From Corticium candelabrum (lineage: Eukaryota; Porifera; Homoscleromorpha; Homosclerophorida; Plakinidae): DNA of 64,000 nt. Under the pieces are notes generated by a model. It did not search any database, had not been told where the DNA came from, and saw only the letters and a program-made list of their open reading frames with translations. Each line of letters starts with the position of its first letter. The first letter of the stretch is position 1. Positions 45,996 through 55,886 of the stretch are shown piece by piece. Made by a program: the position numbers and the translations under genes. Location of the stretch: assembly GCF_963422355.1 (NCBI RefSeq), contig NC_085099.1, positions 7,387,746-7,451,745 on the forward strand, read 5' to 3'.

Positions 45996-46174
45996 CAGAT
46001 CCTGCTATAGACTGCTGTTGACTATATTTTGTCATTTTGCATTTTTCTCTCAACTCAGCTGCATACCCTGATATTTTTGGCAGCTGATTGAACGGTGTCA
46101 CAAGAATGTGGATGAGCAAGTGAAATGTCCAGGTCTTTTGTCAAGTGTCCAGTGGGATCATATGTTGTTATATC

Positions 46175-46199
<25 letters not shown>

Positions 46200-46216
<17 letters not shown>

Positions 46217-46490
46217 CATTTATCAGTTCAGCTACAACAATGTAATGCTAGAGTGATTTCCAGGAAGACATCCCTCTTACCGGAAAGCACAAGGAAAGTC
46301 AAGAGAATGAACAATATACACCATTATTAATGTGCTTTACTGTACAGCCTTATATAGAGCTGGTTTCTGTAGAGTTTTAGTTTGGTAGAGTTTATGTGCG
46401 ATTGGGACAGTAAAGTTGCTTACATTGTGTTGTATGTAGATTTCAATGTTGAAATACATGTATTGGACAGACAGACAGACAGGCAGACAC
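46200..46490 (+). pseudogene. Non-LTR element 3' end fragment, plus strand, between (CAGA)n arrays
   Basis: The frame directly after the CAGA array reads HLSVQLQQCNARVISRK, the conserved end of the nuclease-like region. An untranslated stretch ends ATGTATTGGACAGACAGAC. The coding part starts at the array edge, so the fragment is 5'-truncated there. Confidence 0.5.
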
Positions 46491-46893
46491 TTGGCTCATC
46501 CTTAATTAAACATGGTCAAGTCACTCTCCCTGGTGCGTCTTCCTTGACACTTGTTCCACTGTGTTTGAGCATTTTGGTCATTGGGGAGAACGAGCCATCA
46601 GATGCCTACAGGAACTATCAACCAGGCCGACGGATGATGATGGCAATAAGAATGCAAAAAATTCATGTGTTACTGAAGAAAACGATTCTCAACAGCGCTA
46701 CAACGTTGCAATGCTAAGACTATTGCAAGGAAACTCTAGTCACGCCTTTATGAGCTCTAGTAATGTAAAGAACTATCATACTCAATTTTGTGTACATTAG
46801 TTTGTGAGGTGTATTGACCCTATTGGGTCTCTGGAACATTTTACATAGTGTTGGTTGTAAATATGTGAAAAAGACAGGCAGACGGACAGACAA
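46491..46893 (+). pseudogene. Second plus-strand non-LTR 3' end fragment
   Basis: Contains LVPLC then FEHFGHWGERAIRCLQELS, and after a frame change LQRCNAKTIARKL. An untranslated region then ends GTGAAAAAGACAGGCAGACG. It is a tandem neighbour of the previous fragment, with the same boundaries. Confidence 0.5.
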
Positions 46894-47236
46894 AGGTATC
46901 ACGCTGGCTGGGTGGCTGGCTAGCAAGTAAGCAGCCGTAAAAGTTGGAGATCACAAATAGTCAAGATTGCAAACAGTCTAACATATCAGAACGTCGTAAA
47001 CAAAAGCAATGCTCTTCTAGCTACGTCTAGAGTGATATGTGCAAGCAGATAGTTTAATTAAACAACAACTTTCTAGAATACTCATAAAACATTGCCTGTG
47101 ATTTTATCCATAGTTCCATGTCAGCAGGACTGGATATCGCCTTCCTCGGATTCCGAAAACTGTGTCCACTTGAGGCAGACATCTTTAATCCGGGTGCTCA
47201 CAACTAAATTTAGCTCGTAATGATGTCAACAGAGAG
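46894..47236. other. Unassigned stretch
   Basis: I see nothing here that I can support. Confidence 0.4.
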
Positions 47237-47373
47237 AGTCTAGACACTAGACCTCCCTTTGCTTTCGGTGGTCCGACCGCGCGAGGATAGCAACGAGACT
47301 GGATCACGTCTACAGTCCCGTTGCTGTCCTCGCGCGGTCGGACCACCGAAAGCAAAGGGAGGCCTAGTGTCGA
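47237..47373. repeat. Palindromic GC-rich foldback, arms about 58 bp
   Basis: GACACTAGACCTCCCTTTGC...GCAACGAGACT pairs almost perfectly with AGTCCCGTTGC...GGCCTAGTGTC around a loop of about 17 bp. Only a few mismatches are present. Flanking AGAGAGAGTC words also mirror weakly, so the element may extend further. No coding content. Confidence 0.75.
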
Positions 47374-47599
47374 GGCTAGAGAGAGTCGGTAGATCATGTA
47401 GCTATGACAAAGGGCAAAACAGAGGTATGATAGCCTCGTGCCCAGACTCTCTCTCTCGCTAGTCTTGTCCGGTGCCCGCTTACAAATTAGTGCTTTTCAA
47501 AAGACTGGCGGCAATTCTTTCATGCAGTGCTACGCGAGACTAGGGGCGATATGTTGTGCATGGACCATTGGTCCAACAACGGAGTCTCACGATTTCAAT

Positions 47600-48314
47600 G
47601 TGACGAACAAAGTGCGTCAAGTGGGAGTGTCAGAGATTGAATTTCTATGTTACATGTGTCAAGGAGAAAGGGTTCGATTTCATTTCCATTCCAATGTGAC
47701 GGCTATATTTGGAAAGCAATAGCACCAACATCAGCCAGGGAATTATTAGCATTTCTAGGAACTACAAATTATCGTTTGCTGACATCACTAGTACTGCACC
47801 ATTGCAAAAGCTTCTCAAGAAAGATACACCATTGAATGTGTCAAGGATTACATTAGTGAAGGTTAATTGGCCAAAGATGCCTATGAATGTAGATGAGTCA
47901 TTAAGACCATATTTGAATGTTTGAGAAGAACTGACGGTATGGAACAAGTGTTGCATAGCAACAGGAGGAAGAGCAGTTTCCACCTACCTTGAGACAGAAC
48001 TGGCTCATGCGGGTTATTTAGGAATATCAATGCGAAGAAAGCAACACTGTCAAAGATCAGTATGATGACCAGGTATGGATTATCAAATTGAGAGCTTCAT
48101 CAGAAACTGCGAAGCTTGCTCATTGAGTGGCAAGTCAGTCAATTCAAGACCAGCTCCACTCAAACTATTCCTTCGCCAAAATTACCTTAGGACAAGTTAC
48201 AGGTAGATATTGTTGGTGAGATACACAGCACCAGTGACCTATAGTATACAAATATCTTGTTGCAGTCCATGATTTACATTCAAATGGCCAGAGATCAAGG
48301 CTTGCAGCCATGTA
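47600..48314 (+). pseudogene. Decayed Ty3-type retrotransposon, pol fragment (left part)
   Basis: Shifting plus-strand frames show the RT-RNase H junction (SEIEFLCY, ARELLAFLGTTNY, then APLQKLLKKDTP). Further on is the integrase zinc-binding region (ESFIRNCEACSLSGKS). After that lies the start of the core (DKLQVDIVGEIHS, LVAVHDLHS). Frameshifts and stops are frequent, so it is old. The copy is cut at 48314 by a TA-flanked element. More of it follows at 52045-52178 and 57334-57700. Confidence 0.65.
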
Positions 48315-48625
48315 TTTCCCGCCCAATTATCCGGTTGGGGCAACCAATTATCCGACTCAGTCAATCAATTATTCGGTTGGGGCAACCAATTATCCGCTTC
48401 AGACAACCAATTATCCGGTTGGGGCAACCAATTATTCGAATCATGGTTTCAATTATGAGCAGTGTAGATATATGGAAGCGCTGGTTAGAGGAATAATACA
48501 GCGTACGGACGGATGTTGTCGCCGTACTGCTGCACCAGTAAACAGGGTAATACTGGTTTTCGCTATTAATTAAATCGCGGAGGTAAAACCATCAGTAATT
48601 GTCTGGTAATTAATTATCGCCCACC

Positions 48626-51260
48626 CAAGGGCGTAGACACCGGGGGGGGGGCTTTGGGGGCTCAAGCCCCCCCAGAATTTGAGACTTGTATTTCAAATCT
48701 TTGATACATTAAGGGATAGGCAGTACGCGTACAACACAACACTACATTTACTAATTCAAAAGAGTTTAATCAAAGTGTCCGAATAGTCGTCTTCTGCTTT
48801 CATTACGTGTAACAAACTCATTCGCAACACCTTTTATTGGTAATGCATCAGTTTTGTCCTTATGGATATGGAGTATCATAGACCAGTTGAGACGACATTC
48901 ACTTATTGTAGAACGTAGCCATGTCTTGAGTCTACGGAGAGCACTAAAACTTCTTTCACTTGTGGCGTTTGTTGCCGGCATTACCAGAATGAGCTTGACT
49001 ACTTTGATGACTTCAGAAAAAAACTGTCTTTCTGCACTGCTTAAGGATTTGAGGTATACGACCAGAGACCGTACATCCGTCAGTGGCTGTTCAGTACCTG
49101 CATGAAGAAGAGTGAGCTGTGTTTGAAGTCGGTCTGGGTGACTGAAATCATCACCATAAAAATTGACAATCTCTTTCAGTGCTTCCGATTGCTGGGGTTG
49201 CTGAAGAGAAGTTACAACTGTCTCTAATTTCTGTAACATGTTGAATCCTTTCTGATGAAATCTATCTTTGACTGCTGCTAAAATCAAGTCAATGGCCTCA
49301 AAGTAAGCCCTTCGATAGATCTCCTTCACTTCTACTGGATGTACTGTTGCACCTTCTCCTACCTCGAATTGTCTTGGAACTTTCCTACGTCGTGGAAGGG
49401 TAGGGGATGGCACTTGAAGTGACAATCTTTTGCGTTCAACGTACTTCCAAAATATATCAAAGCACTCATCAGATCTCATTGACTGGATAGTTGTTGTTGT
49501 AGTACTGACTAGCTTTTGGCCTTCGCATGCTGAAATAGTAGAACTCTGTAAGGATCGGGACAGGTTGTCCACTATGTTCAGCAGCTTTCTTCCAAGTTCA
49601 ACACCATAAACGAAGTCAAATGTGTCCATCTGCAAAGCGATTCCTCCAATTCTAGCTCTCATCTCAGTATCCTTTGTGGCTTCTTTTGCCACATCCCAAG
49701 TCATCTGAAGTGTAGTGTAGTTTTCAGATATTGACGTTAATGCCTCAGCCCTGACCGTCCATCGTGTAGGACAAAGAATCCGTAGTCCTGGAGAGCCAGC
49801 AGTGACAACATCTTTAAACTTCTTGAAGATGCTTTCACGTTTGGGTGATTTTTTTATCAACTTAGTAATTTCATGTACGGTCTCCAGAGCACTTCGCATG
49901 ACCTTGATACCTTTCAACACATCCTGAGTCGCTAGGTTTAATGCATGACCATAGCAGTGTGTGTACAACGCACGGGGCTCTAGATCATTTAGTCTTTTTG
50001 CAACGCCTGACTTCGCTTCTGCCATGTTACTAGCGCCGTCGTAGCACTGGCCTCGGCAATGGTCAATCCTTAGATTCATGCGTAACAGGATATCTTGAAC
50101 TGTTGCTAGTATAGAGTCAGCAGAAGTTGAGTCTAAGCTATACAGCCCTATTACTTCCTCATGGACTTCCAGATCATCATCTACGTATCGAAGACAGAAG
50201 ACCATTTGTTCAGTATTGGACAAATCTGTAGTTTCATCTACCATGATAGTGTACCACTTTCCCGATACCTTCCTAACAACATCTCTCAGAATCATTAATG
50301 CCATGATACTGAGAATTTCATTTTGTATACAGGGGCTTGTGAACTTGGCCTGGCATTTGTCTAACCATTTCCAGAGCCTCGGATTGTCTTCAGCACGCAT
50401 AATGAGGAGTTGCATTAAGTTGGAATCCCTTTCAAGAGCGACACTACCTTCAGGTTTAGACCGACCACGCATGGCGAGACCTTGCCGAGCAAGGTATCGA
50501 ATGCAACTAATAATTATCTGTAACATATTCCTATTCTCAACCATTTCTTCTGCATAACCTTTCCCTAGCATTTGCCCAACATTCTGTTCCTTGCCAACCA
50601 CCATATCCATAGCATCACGATGAAAGACTGATTTCTGATGTTTTTCAAATTTAGTGAGTGCTTTCTTCCAGTCTGTAAAGCCAGTTCTCACGAATTTATC
50701 GTCCAAGTTCCCAGCGCGCAGAGCAACTGAGCCTAAGTCCTTCTTCTCCGCCACCTGGCAGTAGAAGCAGAAGACTTTGTCATCTGCTTCTTGATAATGC
50801 AACCACGGGTATCTTCTATACCAAGAAGAACAGAATGCTCGCTGCTGCTTAGCAAATGTGCGATATGGGAAGGACAGCAAGGGTTGGTGAGGACTCCAAG
50901 GCATCAAGGTGGGCTGAGGCTGGGCGCCAGCAACCGGTCTTGTCTCGGAGGCATCAGTTGCGTCGGGCTGGTGAGAGTGGTGGCCGCTTTCAGAACTTGT
51001 AGAGGCTGGTCCAGCCACGTTGCTAGTTTGGGCGTGCTCTTGGGCGTCTTCTTCACCTGAGACATTGCTTTCATGGTCAATGCCAGTGGGATAGTTAGTT
51101 ACACTTCCATCCGGTTGTTGCGCTTTCCGCAGCCACGCTATCAGAGACATTGTGATACGGATGCAGTCGGGTGATGAACGTGCACTGGGCGCATGCGCAA
51201 AAGCACAATTAGGCCTCTTGGTTAAGCCCCCCCAGTTTTAGAATTGTGTCTACGCCCCTG
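48626..51260 (-). mobile_element. Complete hAT transposon, 2,635 bp, 5-bp TSD CCACC
   Basis: The terminal repeats are CAAGGGCGTAGACAC at left and GTGTCTACGCCCCTG at right. CCACC is duplicated exactly on both sides (48621-48625, 51261-51265). The internal ends share a G-rich/C-rich block (TTGAGCC..CCCCCC against GGGGGGCTTAACC). The element carries one open transposase frame on the minus strand. The exact duplication and the open frame indicate a recent insertion that may still be active. Confidence 0.85.
48766..51150 (-). CDS. hAT-family transposase (ZMYM1-like, TTF zinc finger)
   Basis: An uninterrupted 794-residue frame from ATG at 51150. After a disordered N-terminus comes a TTF-type zinc finger (residues ~95-150: FCSSWYRRYPWLHYQ, FCFYCQVAEKKDLG). 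A DUF4371-like region follows, with the RNase H-like core containing MVDETTDLSNTEQMVF (first acidic residue) and CRGQCYDGASNMAE (second). CPTRWTVRAEAL and the C-terminal dimerisation segment (NATSERSFSALRRLKTWL) complete the family layout. Length and order match hAT transposases related to vertebrate ZMYM1. The enzyme would cut and paste its own element in the nucleus. No internal stop or frameshift is present, unlike all other transposons here. Confidence 0.92.
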   Translation of the reverse strand: MSLIAWLRKAQQPDGSVTNYPTGIDHESNVSGEEDAQEHAQTSNVAGPASTSSESGHHSHQPDATDASETRPVAGAQPQPTLMPWSPHQPLLSFPYRTFAKQQRAFCSSWYRRYPWLHYQEADDKVFCFYCQVAEKKDLGSVALRAGNLDDKFVRTGFTDWKKALTKFEKHQKSVFHRDAMDMVVGKEQNVGQMLGKGYAEEMVENRNMLQIIISCIRYLARQGLAMRGRSKPEGSVALERDSNLMQLLIMRAEDNPRLWKWLDKCQAKFTSPCIQNEILSIMALMILRDVVRKVSGKWYTIMVDETTDLSNTEQMVFCLRYVDDDLEVHEEVIGLYSLDSTSADSILATVQDILLRMNLRIDHCRGQCYDGASNMAEAKSGVAKRLNDLEPRALYTHCYGHALNLATQDVLKGIKVMRSALETVHEITKLIKKSPKRESIFKKFKDVVTAGSPGLRILCPTRWTVRAEALTSISENYTTLQMTWDVAKEATKDTEMRARIGGIALQMDTFDFVYGVELGRKLLNIVDNLSRSLQSSTISACEGQKLVSTTTTTIQSMRSDECFDIFWKYVERKRLSLQVPSPTLPRRRKVPRQFEVGEGATVHPVEVKEIYRRAYFEAIDLILAAVKDRFHQKGFNMLQKLETVVTSLQQPQQSEALKEIVNFYGDDFSHPDRLQTQLTLLHAGTEQPLTDVRSLVVYLKSLSSAERQFFSEVIKVVKLILVMPATNATSERSFSALRRLKTWLRSTISECRLNWSMILHIHKDKTDALPIKGVANEFVTRNESRRRLFGHFD

Positions 51261-52044
51261 CCACCAGCGCGGATGACCACACAGAGACATGGTGCAGTTG
51301 CAGTTGTTGCAGCGAGGGTCAGACTCTTGTCACAGCCAGACGGCAACTTTTGCTAGATTTGTGTTCTGACGCACTAAAGAACTTAGCAGATGCTCTAGGC
51401 CTCAACGCGCTTTCTAGCTAACATGTACTCACCGTAAAGCTGCACATGCAAGCAAAATTAGAGAAAATATGTACTGTAGAACTCAGCAGAATTAACAACC
51501 ACGCTACTCAAACACACGTTGATAAAGTACATGTTACGTCTACAGTCTAGGTAGCTCTAAACTCTTCAGGTCGATTGCTAGGCGATTGTGAATTTGTTTC
51601 ACTCAGAATTGGATGAGGGCGCGAAGCTGAGAGTGTCGGTGGTGCAGTGATCTTTCTCTCATGTCAATGAGACTGATGCGAAAAGAAAGACAGCAGAGCT
51701 GTTCAGTTGCGGCGCGCTGCAGCTGGATCCTCACATTCATATGTGTAGTAGCTTAATTGTCATAGCGTTTCCCACGATGCGATCAATCTGACTGAGATCC
51801 AAAGAACTGAACAACTAACCAGCGATGCAAGGTGAGAGTTTCATTCGCGAAGTGTACAGCTTGCCAGAGCGACATTGGATAATTGGTTGCCCCAATCGGA
51901 TAATTGATTGGCCGAGTTGGATAATTGGTTGCCTCAACCGGATAATTGGTTGTCTGAAGCGGATAATTGGTTGCCCCAAACTGGATAATTGATTGACTGA
52001 GTCGGATAATTGGTTGCCCCAACCGGATAATTGGGCGGGAAATA

Positions 52045-52178
52045 CTGTAGTAGCTTAGTTGATGCTCAAGCAAGAATTACGGCTACCGTTACAGATTATT
52101 CAGCCAAGTTCACAGGTAGCAGCTCATAGCTAGATCAATGGAAGAAGTAGCAGCAGATGTGGAAGTCAAACAAGGAAG
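52045..52178 (+). pseudogene. Decayed Ty3-type element, middle scrap between two insertions
   Basis: A short remnant lies between the right end of the TA element and the 5' LTR of the younger Ty3-type element. It ends in GAAG, which is repeated after the 3' LTR, where the same decayed reading continues (tail of integrase, 57334 onward). Confidence 0.5.
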
Positions 52179-52328
52179 TGTAGAGTAACTCAGTCATAAT
52201 AATTAGTGGTTTCATGTTACCGTATGGACACACCTACTTTCTGACTAGTAGAGTAGTATATAGTGTACGGGCACAATAGAATCGTGGCCTTTTGGGTTTC
52301 AACTGTTGCAAGTCGTATACTCGTTACA
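52179..52328 (+). repeat. 5' LTR
   Basis: 150 bp, TGTAGAGTAACTCAG...CTCGTTACA. It matches the 3' LTR except at three sites, where the 5' copy has G and the 3' copy has A. Confidence 0.93.
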
Positions 52329-52331
52329 TTT

Positions 52332-52347
52332 TGGTGTCAGAAGTGAG
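52332..52347 (+). promoter_or_regulatory. Primer-binding site (tRNA-Leu type)
   Basis: TGGTGTCAGAAGTGAG starts three bases after the 5' LTR. It is complementary to the 3' end expected for a leucine tRNA (…CACTTCTGACACCA). Confidence 0.65.
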
Positions 52348-52351
52348 TTCA

Positions 52352-54241
52352 ATGGATCAGCAAGGTGCCGATCAGCCAGTTGTACAGCAACCTCATGTTC
52401 AAGCCTATCGTCAGCCGTGCCTACCAGAACCTTTTGCTGATGGCGACATATCTACCTGGTTGCGTCGCTTTGATCTCTGCTGTTCTGCTAACCGCTGGGA
52501 CGCCCACGACAAGGTCGTACGGTTGCCTACTCTGCTACAAGGACGAGCCTTTGCAGTGTTTGAACGGCTGACCCAACAGCAAACGGATACGTACGACCAC
52601 CTCATTGCCGCTCTGAAAACAGCATTTGAACCGCGTACAGAAGAACGTCGTCGCCTTGCAACGCGGCAGCTCAATAGTCGCACTCTGCAGACGGGTGAGG
52701 ACCTTGATGTATTTGTACGTGATCTAGAACGTTTGCTAGACAGAGCACAGCCTGGGTTATCCGCAGAGTTGCGTCGGCGGCAGTTGATTGACCGGTTCAT
52801 TGCCGGGTTACCGGAGGTCATCAGTGATCAGCTATACGTCTTAGCACCAGTGGGCCTTAACGAAACGGTGAGCAAAGCTAGAGAGCTGTGTCTCTTGCAG
52901 CGTCGCAAAGAGGACAGGCAAGGTACAAGACAAGGGAGGATAGCTGCCACAACAGGAGCGCAGTCCGCTGATCAGGAATCATTAGCACAAACAATGGTGC
53001 GTTCTTTAGAAGCGTTGACCTCGCGTATGGAACGACTGGAAGACCGCATTCAAGGTGGAGCTACTGGGAAGCAACAGTCCCGTTCTCGAAAGATTAGTGG
53101 AGGATGCTTCAGATGTGGTAGTACAGATCATTGGAAACGAGATTGTCCAGTGCCGGCTGGGAAACCTACCCACAAGGAAGCATGGAAGAAGACCAACAGT
53201 AACCCCATTAGCCTGACCAAAAAACCGCAGAAACGTAATACTGTGGGTATTCTGACTGGTGGAGAAGCTGATCAATCATGCTCTCTCACGGTACAAGCGA
53301 TTGTGGCAGGACAGATGACGCAGTGTCTGGTAGACACCGGTGCATCTGCATCTCTGGTGCCCAGCAGGCTTTATCTGGGAAACCACGATTCATCTAGGAG
53401 TGGTGAGAATAGCCACAATTCACTGAAAGGAGTGGATGGAAATGATATCCATGTCTGTGGCAAGATGGATTTGCAAGTGGAAATTGGTCAGTGGAAGACT
53501 CATCATACATTTTTGGTAGTCAACATAGCTACAGGACCCATTCTTGGTGTAGACTTTCTTCTGAAGCACAACAATACTGTTGACTTGAGGCGAAGCAGGC
53601 TGACACTACCAGGAAGTGCAATTGGAAGGTTGACCACACCAGGAGTACAAAGCAATCATTGTTTTCTGATTCTCAACCACAGCATGCAGATTCCCACAAT
53701 GACCAGACAGCTGGGAGAAGCTCACATAGTGGATGAGTATGGTAACAAGGTATGTCAAGAGGGAGTGGCAATGTTAGAGCCAGACAATACTGTCATTAGC
53801 AAGACAGGTGTCATGATTGCCCACTCACTAATCAGTTTGGATCAGGATGTGGTGCCAGTGCAATTGATGGCACTTGGTGGACCAGTGCAGCTGTCACAAG
53901 GAACTGCATTGGGGCAACTGACCAGCATAGACCACGACGTCCCCATTGTAGGCGTAATTCAAGAACCAGATGCAGGAATTGACACTAGCCAAGATACAGT
54001 CCCTAGAAGTGATGTCATACCTACTAATGCATCAGTTAGTGAAAAGAACAATGAGCTAGTGCAGCAATTTGAACTAAACAAGCTGCAACTGAAGGAAAGC
54101 GAACGAAAACAATTAGAGGCACTGATCATCACGCATACTAATCTGTTTGCATTCCAAGCAGGCGAAGTAGGCAGAACGAATCGGGTCCAACACAGAATCA
54201 AGACTGGGGACAGTCCCCCAATTAGACAGCACCCCAGATGA
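52352..54241 (+). CDS. Gag-protease frame of the Ty3-type element
   Basis: From the first ATG (52352), 629 residues. They hold a Gag capsid-like part (LDVFVRDLERLLDRA, RRRQLIDRFIAGLPE) and one CCHC knuckle CFRCGSTDHWKRDC (~residue 251). An aspartic protease with LVDTGASASLVPS (~325) and a following linker come next. Gag packages the RNA and protease matures the polyprotein. The frame stops at 54241 just before RT. This may be a frameshift mutation, since RT continues in another frame within a few codons. Confidence 0.88.
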   Translation: MDQQGADQPVVQQPHVQAYRQPCLPEPFADGDISTWLRRFDLCCSANRWDAHDKVVRLPTLLQGRAFAVFERLTQQQTDTYDHLIAALKTAFEPRTEERRRLATRQLNSRTLQTGEDLDVFVRDLERLLDRAQPGLSAELRRRQLIDRFIAGLPEVISDQLYVLAPVGLNETVSKARELCLLQRRKEDRQGTRQGRIAATTGAQSADQESLAQTMVRSLEALTSRMERLEDRIQGGATGKQQSRSRKISGGCFRCGSTDHWKRDCPVPAGKPTHKEAWKKTNSNPISLTKKPQKRNTVGILTGGEADQSCSLTVQAIVAGQMTQCLVDTGASASLVPSRLYLGNHDSSRSGENSHNSLKGVDGNDIHVCGKMDLQVEIGQWKTHHTFLVVNIATGPILGVDFLLKHNNTVDLRRSRLTLPGSAIGRLTTPGVQSNHCFLILNHSMQIPTMTRQLGEAHIVDEYGNKVCQEGVAMLEPDNTVISKTGVMIAHSLISLDQDVVPVQLMALGGPVQLSQGTALGQLTSIDHDVPIVGVIQEPDAGIDTSQDTVPRSDVIPTNASVSEKNNELVQQFELNKLQLKESERKQLEALIITHTNLFAFQAGEVGRTNRVQHRIKTGDSPPIRQHPR

Positions 54242-54253
54242 CTTCCACACAGC

Positions 54254-55099
54254 TTGAGAGACGTGGTCAAAGACCAAGTTCAAGAGATGCTGGAGAGGGA
54301 CATTATTCGTCCATCAGCAAGTCCTTGGTCAAGTCCGATTGTTCTTGTAAAGAGAAGGGATGGCCGATTTAGATTCTGTGTAGACTACCGGAAGTTGAAC
54401 GCTATCACGACTAAAGATTCATACCCATTGCCTAGGATAGATGAGGCACTGGACAGCCTTTCAGGAGCCAAGTACTTTTCTACGTTGGACTTAGCTTCTG
54501 GGTACTGGCAAGTAGAGGTGGCACCCGAGGATAGACCAAAGACGGCATTCACATCAATGCATGGGCTGTACGAATTTAATGTCATGCCTTTCGGTCTTAC
54601 CAATGCGCCCAGTACTTTTCAGCTACTCATGGAAGCAGTGCTAGCTGGTTTATCATGGGAAGAATGTCTAATCTACTTGGATGACATCATAGTGTTTTCA
54701 TCATCGTTCAAGGAACACACGTTGAGGCTAGAAAGGGTATTTGGGAGATTGAATGCAGCAGGTTTGAAGCTACAACCTGCTAAGTGTCACTTTGTGAGGA
54801 ATTCCGTGAAGTACCTGGGACACATAGTATCTGCGAGGGGTATTCAACCGGATCCGGTAAAGCTTCAGGCAGTCAAGAATTTTCCAAGACCAACAGAAGT
54901 TAAAGAGCTGAAGGGATTCCTTGGCTTAGCGGGTTATTACTGGAGGTTCGTACCAGGATTTTCGCAGATTGCTGCCCCACTTTTTCAACTGCAGGAGAAA
55001 GGCACAGACTTCGTCTGGACTGAAGCCAGTGAAAGAGCTTTCACTGTCCTAAAAAGAGAGACTGACGGAACCACCAGTCCTAGCTTTTCCACAGTTTGA
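54254..55099 (+). pseudogene. Ty3-type reverse transcriptase segment
   Basis: Contains the RT domains in order: IVLVKRRDGRFRFCVDYRKL, FSTLDLASGYWQV, FNVMPFGLTNAPSTFQ, the catalytic YLDDIIVFS (about 54673) and LGHIVSARGI. The connection to RNase H (GFLGLAGYYWRF) follows. No ATG is expected because it is normally part of a polyprotein. A frame break near 55070 separates it from RNase H. Confidence 0.88.
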
Positions 55100-55886
55100 T
55101 AAACCGTTCCACCTAGCCACCGATGCTAGTGAGACAGGATTGGGGGCAGTGCCATCTCAAGTGATCGAGGGGAAAGAGAGAGTAGTGTCCTATGCTAGCA
55201 GGGCTTTGCGTAAAGCAGAACACAACTATTCAACAGTAGAGAAGGAAGCACTCGCAATTGTGTGGGCAGTTACAGCATTTCGTCCTTACTTGTACGGTCA
55301 CAAGTTTACAGTAGCAACGGATCACTGTCCATTATCATGGCTGAAGTCAGTCATGGAACCAATGGGACGACTGGCACGATGGATCTTGATGTTAGGGGAG
55401 TATGACATGGACGTTGTCTACCGGAGGGGCAAGGACAATACTACTGCAGATAGCTTATGGAGTCGACACCATGACACAGACAAAGAAGACCAGGAAATGC
55501 TATCCACTCACCACAACGAGACATCTGAATCATGTGCAGCAGTTGGATTCCTTCCCCAATGGTCAGCTGCTGACTTGCAGCACATGCAGAAAAGTGACAC
55601 TGAAATAAAGGAAGTGCTTGAGCAGATGCCAGCAGGACGACCACAGTTTGCGGGAAAGTGGAAAAGTAATTCAAAGCTTAAACAATTTGGTCGAGTGTGG
55701 CATCAGTTGAAAGTAACAGACGATGGACTACTGTACAGAATTCGGGACAGGAGAATGGCTACAGGAAGACAAACACAAGAATTAGTAGTTGTTCCAACAT
55801 CTTTAGTATCGGAGATCTTAACTCAATTGCATGACCAGAGTGGACACCTTTGGATTGGAAAAGACTTTGGGAAGACTGGAGGATAG
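55100..55886 (+). pseudogene. RNase H and integrase zinc-binding segment
   Basis: RNase H motifs are present: VSYASRALRKAEHNYSTVEK, ALAIVWAVTAFRPYLYG, TDHCPLSWL, and RRGKDNTTADSLWSR. The integrase H2C2 part follows (HDQSGHLW...). A break near 55866 shifts the frame before the second half of the zinc-binding motif. Confidence 0.85.

Larger units (their letters stand above)
48315..52042. mobile_element. TA-flanked element with alternating 21-bp iterons at both ends
   Basis: The ends TTTCCCGCCCAATTATCC and mirror GGATAATTGGGCGGGAAA are flanked by TA (48313-48314, 52043-52044). Each terminus is an array of 21-bp units starting CCAATTATCCG. The units alternate between an A form (then GTTGGGGCAA) and a B form (then CTCAGTCAA or CTTCAGACAA). 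About six units lie at left (48320-48440) and eight at right (51880-52033), in inverted orientation. Without the inserted hAT (48626-51260 plus a 5-bp duplication) the element would be 1,088 bp and non-coding. TA duplication suggests a Tc1/mariner-type mobiliser, which is inference. Confidence 0.65.
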
